DNA from: Bullera alba | Taxonomy: Eukaryota > Basidiomycota > Tremellomycetes > Tremellales > Bulleraceae | DNA: 64,000 nt | Assembly: GCA_001600095.1 (NCBI GenBank) | Contig: BCIX01000001.1 | Coordinates: 7,279,198-7,343,197 of the forward strand | Direction: 5' to 3' | Shown: one piece after another, positions 12,645-22,661 of the stretch | How the letters are laid out: every line of letters begins with the position of its first letter | Numbering within the stretch: position 1 is the stretch's first letter | The notes under the pieces: model-generated | Database searches by the model: none | What the model saw: the letters and a program-made list of their open reading frames with translations, nothing else | What the model was told of the DNA's origin: nothing | Program-made: the position numbers and the translations under genes

Positions 12645-13757
12645 GCTGTTGTGGGTGCGGTTGCTGAGGAGACGTGAGCAACCTCGAGTTGACGACGACT
12701 CACGACGAGCATGAAGTGAGCGCGGAGCGAGAGCGGCGGAACCAAATCTTGTGTGCCCTATATAACGTTGCAATTCCGGCTAAACTCTTCCAGCTGGCGG
12801 CTCTCGTGCAATTCCTGATCGGCACCTCGCCTTTTACTAGATGCCGCAGTGTTCGGGGGCCGAATGTCAGCGTTCAAATTTCTTCCTGCACACTTTGTGC
12901 CCAAGTTTAATTACTTCTTTTTGTTTTTGCCTGCGTGTCCATCGATCTGATTGGTGGGAGCGGTCATCGCGGCTCCACAGGACATCCTGCGCGGAGCTCA
13001 AGTGCTGCACTGCAAACCATCTGGAGGCAGCAGCGAGTTCCACCACGTCTTATGAAGACTCATGCATCTATCTCGTCGACTGAAGCGAACCTGATGTGCG
13101 TTGTTTTCGACGCGTACCCCCCAGCTTGTGCCTCGCCACAACACCGCTCTCAAGTCACCCCCGACGATTTGATTCCGTCATAAAGACCGCTTTTACCCTG
13201 TGACCAGTGGGACCAGCGACACTCTCACTCCCGTGCGAGGTTACGAGTGCTCCGGTGTTCAACGTCAATCTCACGACGATCATCTCGCGCAAGAGCTCAC
13301 CGCATCGACACACCAACAAACGGGAGCACCTGCTTGTCACCGGTGAGTACTGAGTTCTTAGACGCAAATAATCGCAATCATACCACGGATTTCGATCCCG
13401 ACCAATCCTTGCCATCCTTTCAATCTCGCGCGTTGATCCTTTCTTGCCTCGTCGTATACCAATCTTTGGTCACTCTGAGCGAGTTGTCAAGAGAGCGTTG
13501 TACCATCGTGGAACATCCTCACACTCTGGCTATCGAATCAAGTGCGACATCTCACACTTTTACAGATCAGTGCGACTCACACCTGAAACATCTGTGCTCG
13601 GCCTTGTCAACTCGGAACGTCAGCCCCGTCTCGACAATCTCACAAAGGGGTATCTGATATACAGTCAACTCCAACTCGACACTTCCTCATTCTCACCCAA
13701 GCAGCTGGCTGCTAGAACTACGTCGGCTGGACCTAGACCTTTACCCTTCCTTCCAAA
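12645..13757. promoter_or_regulatory. 1.1-kb divergent non-coding region upstream of the syntaxin
   Basis: This lies between the Ies4-like start (minus) and the syntaxin start (plus). No open frame with coding character or family match was found. On the minus strand a TATATAGG-like box at about 12756-12763 lies roughly 115 bp upstream of the Ies4-like ATG. The right half is C/T-rich and probably forms a long syntaxin 5' UTR or promoter. Confidence 0.5.
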
Positions 13758-15036
13758 ATGGCCAGAAACCGACTCGCTGGAGATGCTGTAAGTGTGCATT
13801 CATCCTAAACGACTCTCGCTGACAGTCTCACAGAACCGGACATACGGGTGAGATACATATGATCAGAGATGAGAAACTCTCTGACACGTTTGCAGCGACG
13901 CACCCACCCCACAACCCGTCACTTCCTATCCGCCCCCATCCAACGCCGTGATCGGCCAGTCGCGAGGTGAAAACCCGTACGCCCAGCAGAATGTCGCCGC
14001 GGCTCCAGGCAACAATGGCAACTACAACGCCTACGCCGCGCCCCAGGCTCAGTATGATGGCGGTAACCCATACGCCAACAACCAGTATGATCAGCAGACG
14101 GGCTATGCCCAGGGCGGTGCCGCTCCTGCCGCCGGTGGGGACTTTTGGTCAGAGCTCAGCGATACCAACTCCAACCTCTCCAGCTTGCAGGAGCAGATCC
14201 AGGCCGTCCGATCCGCCCACCAGTCGAGCTTGGTACGTACTACAGAGAGAGATGAGCTAACGACAGACTTCGACCGACCCCCAAGCGTCCAGCTACGCGG
14301 ACCAGCTAAACGACCAGGCCCGAACCACCCGAGAACAGTGCAAGAACCAGATCAAGCGATTGTTCAAGCTCGCAAAGGGCGACAAGGCGATGAAGAACCA
14401 GGTCGAGGCGGTCAAGACACGCTTCACCTCGCTCCTCCAAGAGCACCAGGTCGTCGAGAAGGAGTTTAGGAAAAAGGTCAAGGACAGAGTGGAGAGACAA
14501 TACCGAATCGTCAACCCTGCCGCCACCGAGGAGGAGGTCAGGCAGGTCACCGAGAGCGACAACCCTCAGGTGTTCTCCCAGGCTGTGAGTGAGCCCTTGT
14601 CATCGGTCACTGACACTTAGTTGCTCAACTCGAACCGATACGGTGCTGCTCGAGGCGCGTACCGAGAAGTGCAAGAGAGACACGCCGAGATCCAAAAGAT
14701 TGAAAAGACGCTCACCGAGCTCGCCCAAATGTTCTCTGAGATGGCAATGCTGGTCGAGCAGCAGGACGAGACCATTGTCAATGTCGAGACGCAGGCAATG
14801 GGCGTGGACAAGGACGTGTCTGAAGGGTGGGTCACGCGATAAAGCTTTGACTGACAAGTAGTTTGAAACAAACGGATCGAGCCGTCGAGTCTGCCAAGAA
14901 GGCCAGGAGAAAGAAGTGGATCTGCTTCTGGATCGTCGGTAAGTCTTCTGCTCGTGGGACACGGCTAACTCGCAGTCGTCATCATCGCCATCCTGGCCTT
15001 GGTTCTCGGTATCTACTTTGGAACGAGAAAGTAGAT
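13758..15036 (+). CDS. SSO1: Plasma-membrane syntaxin (Qa-SNARE), Sso1/2 type
   Basis: About 340 residues in seven exons. The ATG at 13758 encodes MARNRLAGDA, then a 14-nt microexon (13834-13847) gives NRTYG, then DAPTPQPVTSYPPP. A long Tyr/Asn/Gln/Gly-rich N-terminal tail precedes the Habc bundle (FWSELSDTNSNLSSLQEQIQAVRSAH...). Downstream are FRKKVKDRVERQYRIVNPAATEEEV and the SNARE motif, from about REVQERHAEIQKIEKTL through LAQMFSEMAMLVEQQDETIVNVE. The zero-layer Gln lies in this helix. A basic KKARRKKW linker leads to the C-terminal anchor CFWIV-VVIIAILALVLGIYFGTRK. This is the standard exocytic t-SNARE that pairs with Sec9 and Snc at the plasma membrane. The family is certain. The SSO1 symbol is by analogy, since basidiomycetes usually keep a single such gene. 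Confidence 0.9.
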
Positions 15037-15468
15037 GGTGTATCTGTCAGCTGTTTGCGAGTTTAATACCACTTTTGCTTCGAGATCCCCTTGTCCTGAG
15101 TTGCTGGTGATAATACGCTGTAATCGATTCCCATTTGAGCGAGTAGTACGAGTATGCAAAAGACTGCTGCAAGACGTGGTGGCGTGTATTTCTGAAACGC
15201 GCAGTCGAGACGTAATCGTCGAACAAGTCCATCTCACCATCTCACCATCTCACCGCTCGACTCTTCTCGCGACCACATTGTAGCACTAATTCACTGTACC
15301 TATAGTTCTTTCTTCGCGACATTGGCCTCAAACTCGACAACAGACGTGCCTTTGGTCTCAACAAAGGTACGACACACTGCCCTGACATTGCTGCCCGAGA
15401 CTCAACATTCTTGACCTCGAGACAATTTTTCCTCAACTTCGACCTTACACCTCGCCAGTACTATTACA
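15037..15468. other. Syntaxin 3' UTR and HMT1-type 5' region
   Basis: A 432-bp tandem intergenic gap. It contains a short imperfect CTCACCAT repeat (three copies near 15233-15256) and a C/T-rich stretch directly before the transporter ATG. No coding or RNA gene was seen. Confidence 0.45.
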
Positions 15469-18400
15469 ATGGCACCGGCGCTAGCATATCTCCATTTGGT
15501 CACCCCACTGATCCTCCTCCTCCCACTCGCCACGCTGCTGCCCGCCCCTCGACCTCCAGTTGCCGAACCCGATGGTATCATACCTATAACGATACGCAAA
15601 GTCACGCCCAGACGAGGTGCTATCATCTCCCTGCTCGTCCTACTTGCCATCACCTCAATTCTAGACACGGCCAACCTTGTTGGAACCTTTATCCTGCGCA
15701 CGGAACTCGCGAAAGCGCACAATCTTGCTGGACTCAACCTGGCCGCATGGGTCGTTTACGCTTTTGGAGGGTTCCTGCTATGGTCAATAACGACCTTGGT
15801 CGTCGAGTACAGAGCGAGATGGGCGGATAAAGGCGTAGCGACGCTGGCTGTCCTGGCAATGGCGATGGAGATTCCCAATCTCGTCCTTCTGGTGGTCAAC
15901 CTAAAACATGCAGGTGAGTTGAAAGAAGCGTCGGCTCTGACGACTGTAGCCCCGGACTGGAGACTATTCTATATCCTCTTCATCCCAACCTCCGCCCTGA
16001 GGCTCGTCCTCCTTCCCGGCCTGCTCACCGCAGTGGCCAACTCTCGTGTCACCTACGAGCCCGCCGACGAGACCAGCCGACTCCTCGGCGACAGCGAGAC
16101 CGAAGAGCAAGATGACACTATCGCCGGATCGTCCACCCCCCAAACCGCTGCCTATGGCACGTTTGACAATGGCAAACCTGCCCAAACTACAACTGGAGCC
16201 AGCACGCCAGCTGCCAATAAACCACCCTTGATCATACCGAAACAGCTGGGCGAGCTAAAGACAGAGGACAAGCCGCTCGAGTGGAGAGAACTTTTTGCTC
16301 GAGTACGAAAACTCTCGCCTCACCTCTGGCCCTCGACCTCGCGCAGGTTGCAACTCCACGTGCTCATCTGCATCGTTCTCCTGCTGGCAGGTAGAGTCCT
16401 TCAACCCCTACTACCGCTGTCCCTCGGCAAAGTTGTCAAGGTACTCTCGGCCAACCAGGGCCAGCAAGGCAATGGCGCGTCTATATGGCCACCCTTCATC
16501 CTGTACTTTTTCGTGCGAATCTTCATGTCTGGAGCCGGACTCATCTACTTTATCCGAGAGTCCCTCTGGATCCCGGTCTCCCAGTATACCGATCGCGAGA
16601 TGATGATGCTCTGCTTCAACCACCTGCTCAACCTCTCCCTGGCGTATCACACCAAGCGAAACACGGGAGAGGTGCTCAAAGTCATCGACAGGGGGTCCGC
16701 CGTCAACAACTTGTTCCAAGTCGTCCTCTTCACCGCCGTGCCAACAATCCTGGACATAGTTATCGGGTTCAGCATATTCTTCTACCTCTACGGTGGACTG
16801 CTCGCGCTGGTGTCCATCGCCGTCATGGCCGTCTACGTCTGGGTCTCGGTCGTCGGCACCAGGCGACGTGTGGTCACACGAAGACTTCTGGGAGAACGAG
16901 ATGTCAAGCAAAGGGGTATCATCTCGGACGTCCTGACCAACTGGGAGTCGGTAAAATACTTCACGTCGGAACAGAGGGAATCGAATCGATACCGAGAAGC
17001 CGTCGTCTCGTACCAGGAGATGGAGGCGAAATGGCAGTTTGACTACCAATTCCTATACCTCTGCCAATCATTCCTCCTCTCGCTCGGTCTCCTCTCTGGG
17101 TCCCTGATCATCGCCCATCGAATCCTAAACGGCAATGCGGATGCGTCGGAATTCATCACCTTTGTCACCTACTTCCAGCAACTGTCATCACCACTCGACC
17201 GTCTGGGCTCGCTATACCAATCGCTCAATCGAACCTCGACCGACGCGGAGAAAATGTTCAATCTGCTCGCCCAGGCGACCGAGGTCAACGACAAGCCTGG
17301 AGCCAAGGATCTCGTGGTGACCGATGGCGTGGTCGAGTTTGACAATGTCAGGTTTAGCTACGACGGCAAGGTGACCGCCCTCAAGGGCGTATCCTTCAAG
17401 ATTGACAAGGGGCAGTCGATGGCACTGTGAGTTTTGTCGATCTGGGCTATACTGACAATTAGCGTCGGCGAGAGCGGTTCTGGAAAGAGCACGATTTTGC
17501 GCCTCTTGTATCGATTCTACGACATCGACTCTGGGGTGATCCGAATCGACGGACAGGACATTTCCCAGGTGACCCAGCTCTCCCTCCGCCGAGCGATCGG
17601 GATCGTCCCGCAAGACTCTGTCCTCTGGAACGACTCAATCGGCGCAAACATATCGTACGGAAAGGAAGGCGCGACCGACGAGGAAATCATCCTCGCCGCG
17701 CAGAGGGCAAAGCTGCACGAGAGGATTCTCGGCTTTGCCGAGCAGTACTCTACTGTGGTCGGTGAACGAGGTGTGAGGCTCAGTGGTGGGGAGAAACAAC
17801 GAGTCAGCTTGGCGCGAATGTTCCTCAAGTCGCCGGCGATTCTAGTGAGTTACCACTGTTGTTCTAGCTGACGCCAGGTATTGGACGAAGCGACGAGTGC
17901 TCTGGATACGACGACCGAGAGGGAGATCCAAAAGTCCCTCTCCGAATTAGTGAGCGATGCGGGTGGAGTTTCGCTTACAAACAGGCCAAAGGCAGGAGTT
18001 CGCTGTCCATCGCCCACAGGCTCTCCACGATCATCAACTCGGACCAAATCGTGGTGATGAAGGACGGCGAGGTCATTGAGAATGGAGCATACAAAGAGCT
18101 GCTCGAGCTCAACGGCACTTTTGCGTCGATGTGAGTATGAGCCGAGCGACACGTGCTGACTGTGTAGGTGGAAGAAGCAGATCTTCACCGAAGCGGAAAT
18201 GGTGGCTCAAGCTAATGGATCGACTGCCGAGCCCGACTTGATCCAGCTTGAGGAAGAGGTCAAGGAGGAGGGATCAACAGTGGTCCAGCCAGACGACAAG
18301 CCGGATGACGGAGCGGATGATGCCGGTGATGCAGAGCCAGTTGTACAAGGTGGCTTTGATGTGCCCTCTACCGTGGATGAAGACGCCACGAAAGGCGAGA

Positions 18401-18951
18401 CAGCGATCAGCTATGCCGATGCCGTCAAAATCTCCCCCGAAGGCGGCAACGACTCGCTCAGTCAGCAGATCCAGGACGACATCGAGCAACCCTCTATCGA
18501 GGCCGAAGGCGCCACTGTACCACCCCCTCAGCCCACGGAGACGCCTCGAAAGACCCCTGGCGAGGTCAGGCCAACACCCGAAAAGAGGGTCTCGTTCCCT
18601 CAATCCCGAAACCTACCCACGTCTGAATCCCAATCGTCCAATCTATCCGACTTCCAGTCGTCCGAGACCAGTTCTACACCCCAAAGATCCTCTTCCCAGG
18701 TCGAGCTCGCCTCGACGGACAGCACGCCAGGATCCAAGGACAAAGGCAAGAGCCGCAAGAGGCTCGACTCGCTCAAAGGCTTTGTCAGACGAATCAGCGA
18801 TCAAAATGTGAATAAACCCCTCAGCCGAAGTAACAGCACCCACAGCGCCACCGGAGCGAAAAGTCCCATGGGAGAACCAGACGAGAGTACAGCGTTGATA
18901 CCCGCGGGCAAGGAGGACAAGAAGAAGAAACGACTCTCGCTCAAGAAGTAG
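15469..18951 (+). CDS. HMT1/ABCB6-type vacuolar half ABC transporter
   Basis: About 1,100 residues. A five-helix N-terminal domain (residues 1 to about 210) precedes the ABC membrane domain (about 300-590: [21 protein letters not shown]..., [38 protein letters not shown]) and one nucleotide-binding domain. Motifs seen are Walker [11 protein letters not shown]-loop IVPQDSVLW, signature [15 protein letters not shown], Walker B/D-loop [10 protein letters not shown] (across an intron) and switch SIAHRLSTI. This is the organisation of S. pombe Hmt1 and human ABCB6, which move metal-chelate or porphyrin-like substrates at the vacuole or organelles. Location and substrate are inferred. A 250-residue Ser/Glu-rich tail after the ATPase is unusual and carries KRVSF (18583-18597), a possible PP1 docking motif. 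An intron at 15914-15949 is 36 nt and stop-free. The end is convergent with GPI13. Confidence 0.88.
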
Positions 18952-19071
18952 GTAGTAGTACCCAGGGAACGGCTTTGACGCCATTATATCATGATTCGGA
19001 AAGCTCAGCATTCGTTGGTGCTTGGGCTGGTTGTGCATGCATAGTCGCTACATATGATCCAAACTCTATGT

Positions 19072-22000
19072 CTACGTGCTCACACACTTGAACGTCTTGT
19101 ACACCTTCCAGCTGGTGACCCTCATTCCAACTCCTATCGCAACCAGCAAGCTGAGATCGACGATGAGCAGCGTCACCCCTGCCAGCATGAACCTCGGCGC
19201 AAACACCTTCCAAACCATCAAATGTCGCCTCAACCAGGCTGCACACACTGCGCTGGAAAGGGTGATGATCGTGTGGTAGATGCTGAAAGCGATGCACAGC
19301 TGGACGGTATGTGCCAAAAGCGGTATAGTCCCCGAAGGCCTCGGTGAGATGTTCCAAATAGCCAGCAGGGGCACCGCCAGCGCCGTCAGGGCTATCGGAC
19401 CCCAAGTGTTGACCACGACTAGCAGCGGGGAGAACGGGTAGGTGACGGTGGTGAACCCGACGAAAGCGGCTTTCCACTGGATCGACGTGAGAACAGCTTG
19501 GTGACCGGTCGCAAAGAAGCCCAAGAATCCAAGCATAGCCAGCGGCGTGACGTCGGTGAAAGTGGGTCGGACGATCTTGGCCGAGGGGCCGGTATTGTCC
19601 AGACCGTCGAATCCCCCTGGTCCACCTTGCGACTGAGACTGGGCAAAGGACGACGTCATGAGAATAGCGTCCCTCTGGCTATCCGTGACCTCGAGATGAG
19701 TGACGGTGATGATGAGCATGGCCGAGAGTGCGAGCTGGGCCATTGGCTGAGAGACAAGGTGGACGAGTGTATATGGGATCAAGAGGAAGATGAGGTATGT
19801 CGACCCATAAGCATTGGCGAATCCAAAGACCGTGACTGCTTTCTGATCTCCCGTCTGGTCGGGGTCCCGTTTGACTTGAATGCACAATCCGCTGAATGCC
19901 CATAGATATGGCAAGAGTAGGAGGATTGAGCCAAAAGACAGACGAGCCAACCATAGCCTGAGGCCATTGACAAACGGCACTCGATCCGCCTGCAGACCTT
20001 CCCAAGACTCCAACCACTCTAGGATCCAGTACACCGCGTTGAGGACCATGGTACCTCTCCAGGCTTTGCCGAGGAACCCGGGCGCTGGACCGGCCAAAGA
20101 CTTTGAAAAGTCCAGCAACATGCCAATTGCTCTTGGGAGGTGTAGCGCAACGACGAGAATGGCACCGAGGGCGTAAGGCGATGCGGTGGGAGTGGACCCG
20201 CTGTAGAACGTAACGTGGCAGTAGGGCTGTTGCTCCTCTCTGCACACGGTGATACTGCCAATCAAGCGGACTAATCCCATGATCAGGCATGATCCCCCGG
20301 CAATGGTCCATCGCATCGACGATGTAGGTGCCGTTGGCGCTTTGAACAGGTGTATCAGGGGGATAGTGTTGAGAAGAAAGATCATCATCCGGTCTTCCCA
20401 CATGACAAACGAGTTGGAGGCGAATGCGATCGTGTGAAAGAACAGCATGATGGGACCTATGGCCCTCTGGATCGGCCATTGCGTTCGGTCCGGTAGGCTG
20501 ATCTGCACCAAGAGAGGGAGTATGAGGAATAACTCGGAGACGAGTGCAAAGGCGACGGCGGAGACTTTGACGGCGGTGATCAGGTTTTTGGTGAGAACAG
20601 CGGTGGTAATGGCTGAGAGTGCGCCGGCACCGAGGGACGGCAGGAGTAGCGTGTCGATAGCCAGCCGAACATAGACGTCCCAATTTGGCCCATTATTGCG
20701 GACCGCAATGTACAGGGCAATCAAGGAGGGCACACTGAGCGCTAGCACCAAAATACCGGTAAGGATCAATGGGACCGAAAACTGCGCCCACAGTGCTCGC
20801 AAGTTTGCCAAAGCGGTTAATGCGACTTTGCGGTGTAGTTTGATCGAGAGCCGCTGTGCTTGTTCTGAAGTCCCGTCGATTGTCTCGCCCAATTCCGTGG
20901 CTAGCCATTCGACCCAGATCTCCTTTGCCGACTCCCCCTCGAGAGCCAAACTAGCTGTAAACTCTGCGGCATCGGAAGCCCGTTGCCAGAGAGGCAGTAA
21001 CGCCCGCTCGATATCCCTGTCTCCGTACTCTTCGACATAGCGCATGATCTGCTCGGCGTTGACCTTGACGGCGTCGTCGAGCAGGGTGAGGTTTGATGCA
21101 AAGCACTGAGGAATTGCCAGGCCGAGGTTGTTGAACGGGATCGGAATGCCAAGTAGCAATGACAGGGTGGGCACCAGGTCGATTTGGTTGACGTGCCGGA
21201 GAGGAATGTCGGTCCCTGGAAACGCGTACATTGGCCAATCGCGCACTAGCTTGGTATCGGGAGGTGCAATTCCCGTAAGTGATGGCCCCTTGGAGTATAG
21301 CCATAGCGCCGCCGCGGTTTCCAGCTCTGAATCACCCCCATGATTGCCTTTACTATCCATCCCGTGGTCTCCCAACACCACGAGCAGAGTCTCATCGTCC
21401 AGCCTCTCCACGACATCGCGCAAGACTTGGTCCATCTGACTCAATTTGGCCTTCATCGTATCCCTCTCCGGACCGACCCTATGGCCTACATGATCCACTC
21501 CGAGGAAATGGCCGATAAGCACGTCCCACTGGGTTTGGTTCTCCGGCGCGAGGTGGGGGAACAAATGCTCAACAACTCCATTATCCACCGTGTGTAGATC
21601 CTCCACGTTGAACGAGTCGAACGGGTGTGACTGGTGAAAGCTCGCCGGGAATAGGTTCACCCAAGTATCGTCTCCCATAAAAACAACTCTCTTATCCGCC
21701 GCAACCAGCTGCGATATCCACGAGTCCTCCTCAATGGCGGTAGAAGCAAAGTTTGCGCCGGCGTCGATAAACGTAGGTAATGATCCGGTGGTGATACCCT
21801 TGATCCTCTGCATGGTGGTCGTAGGCGGATCCGAGTAGGTATTGAAGATGAGCGACCTCGAGGGGTCTTTCGCCCAGAGCTCTGCGGGGAGGGTGAGTAT
21901 TCCATGGTGATTTGGCGAAGCTGGTTCTGGGTGGTGCGGTGAGATAAAGTCTGTCCGTAGAGCGTCTATGATGAGCACCACGGCCTTTTTGTGCGTCGCA

Positions 22001-22272
22001 GGGATGATCGGTGGTGATGAGAGAGAGTACGGAGGTGTGACGGTAGGTATTGCCATTCGAGAGAGGAGAAACCCTCGCGTAAAGGTGTATAGACCGGTAA
22101 GGTGGATGGACGTGATGTAGAGGAGGAGCAGGACGGCCAGGTTTGCCTTGGAGACGTTCCGCAGCCACCGAGTCCGGATATCCTCGACCTTCATCACTTT
22201 TGGTTTGGGCGCTGACGTTGCGGTGGGAGCGGCAGTGGGCGCAGCATTGCTGCTCGCCTTTTTCTGGGGCAT
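19072..22272 (-). CDS. GPI13: GPI ethanolamine phosphate transferase 3 (PIG-O)
   Basis: A 1,066-residue protein with no coding intron, striking among such intron-rich neighbours. It adds ethanolamine phosphate to the third mannose of the GPI precursor in the ER lumen, just before transfer to proteins. After a cytosolic leader and one helix (LAVLLLLYITSIHLTGLYTF) comes the alkaline-phosphatase-like domain. It has VVLIIDALRTDF, the Thr nucleophile region YSDPPTTTMQRIKG, GDDTWVNLFP, GHFLGVDHVGHRVGP and LGDHGMDSKGNHGG with the metal-binding Asp/His residues. The second half is a long run of membrane helices, as in PIG-O. The ATG at 22272 (MPQKKASSN) follows a likely 5'-UTR intron (acceptor CTGACCTAG). 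It is divergent from the CLPTM1-family gene. Confidence 0.92.
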   Translation of the reverse strand: MPQKKASSNAAPTAAPTATSAPKPKVMKVEDIRTRWLRNVSKANLAVLLLLYITSIHLTGLYTFTRGFLLSRMAIPTVTPPYSLSSPPIIPATHKKAVVLIIDALRTDFISPHHPEPASPNHHGILTLPAELWAKDPSRSLIFNTYSDPPTTTMQRIKGITTGSLPTFIDAGANFASTAIEEDSWISQLVAADKRVVFMGDDTWVNLFPASFHQSHPFDSFNVEDLHTVDNGVVEHLFPHLAPENQTQWDVLIGHFLGVDHVGHRVGPERDTMKAKLSQMDQVLRDVVERLDDETLLVVLGDHGMDSKGNHGGDSELETAAALWLYSKGPSLTGIAPPDTKLVRDWPMYAFPGTDIPLRHVNQIDLVPTLSLLLGIPIPFNNLGLAIPQCFASNLTLLDDAVKVNAEQIMRYVEEYGDRDIERALLPLWQRASDAAEFTASLALEGESAKEIWVEWLATELGETIDGTSEQAQRLSIKLHRKVALTALANLRALWAQFSVPLILTGILVLALSVPSLIALYIAVRNNGPNWDVYVRLAIDTLLLPSLGAGALSAITTAVLTKNLITAVKVSAVAFALVSELFLILPLLVQISLPDRTQWPIQRAIGPIMLFFHTIAFASNSFVMWEDRMMIFLLNTIPLIHLFKAPTAPTSSMRWTIAGGSCLIMGLVRLIGSITVCREEQQPYCHVTFYSGSTPTASPYALGAILVVALHLPRAIGMLLDFSKSLAGPAPGFLGKAWRGTMVLNAVYWILEWLESWEGLQADRVPFVNGLRLWLARLSFGSILLLLPYLWAFSGLCIQVKRDPDQTGDQKAVTVFGFANAYGSTYLIFLLIPYTLVHLVSQPMAQLALSAMLIITVTHLEVTDSQRDAILMTSSFAQSQSQGGPGGFDGLDNTGPSAKIVRPTFTDVTPLAMLGFLGFFATGHQAVLTSIQWKAAFVGFTTVTYPFSPLLVVVNTWGPIALTALAVPLLAIWNISPRPSGTIPLLAHTVQLCIAFSIYHTIITLSSAVCAAWLRRHLMVWKVFAPRFMLAGVTLLIVDLSLLVAIGVGMRVTSWKVYKTFKCVST

Positions 22273-22661
22273 CGCGCTGTCTAGGTCAGGAGAAGTTTTT
22301 CGGCTGAACTCACTTGGATCTAATAGCGATGCTCCCTAGAGGCAACAGAACATGTATATCAAAAAGCTGAATGATAGCTCGTAAGCTCTTGGAGGACACC
22401 TGAAGAGTACCCACAAGCTCGTCAGTACCGCGTCGAGCGAGCGATCTGTCGGAAATCTCGAATCTTGTCTAGCCGCGCGGATAATCACCCGTTGAGGCTG
22501 ATAACCGCGCTTATCAGATACCGGGCCGGCGGAACTCACAACACTTGTCGAGTGCTCCACGTTCAATCTTCCAACCTCTTCCATCCTCCCTCAGTTCTCT
22601 GCTATCTTCAACACATCCCGAGATCTAGGGCGCACAGCAGCCCGAAGTATCTCACACTACA
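22273..22661. promoter_or_regulatory. Divergent GPI13 / CLPTM1-family promoter
   Basis: A 389-bp spacer between start codons, containing the GPI13 5'-UTR intron (donor AAG|GTGAGT side near 22312). The two genes share this control region and both may act on GPI lipids. No decisive factor-binding site was recognised. Confidence 0.5.

Noticed and set aside
15232..15257. CTCACCAT triple repeat
   Set aside because: Only about three short copies in a UTR; too small to support a function or array.
16411..17049. Open frame of 212 codons opposite the ABC transporter
   Set aside because: Antisense shadow of a conserved membrane and ATPase domain; composition reflects the opposite strand and there is no family resemblance.
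19679..20683. Open frame of 334 codons overlapping GPI13
   Set aside because: Same strand but another frame of a clearly real GPI13 coding region; His/Arg-rich shadow composition.
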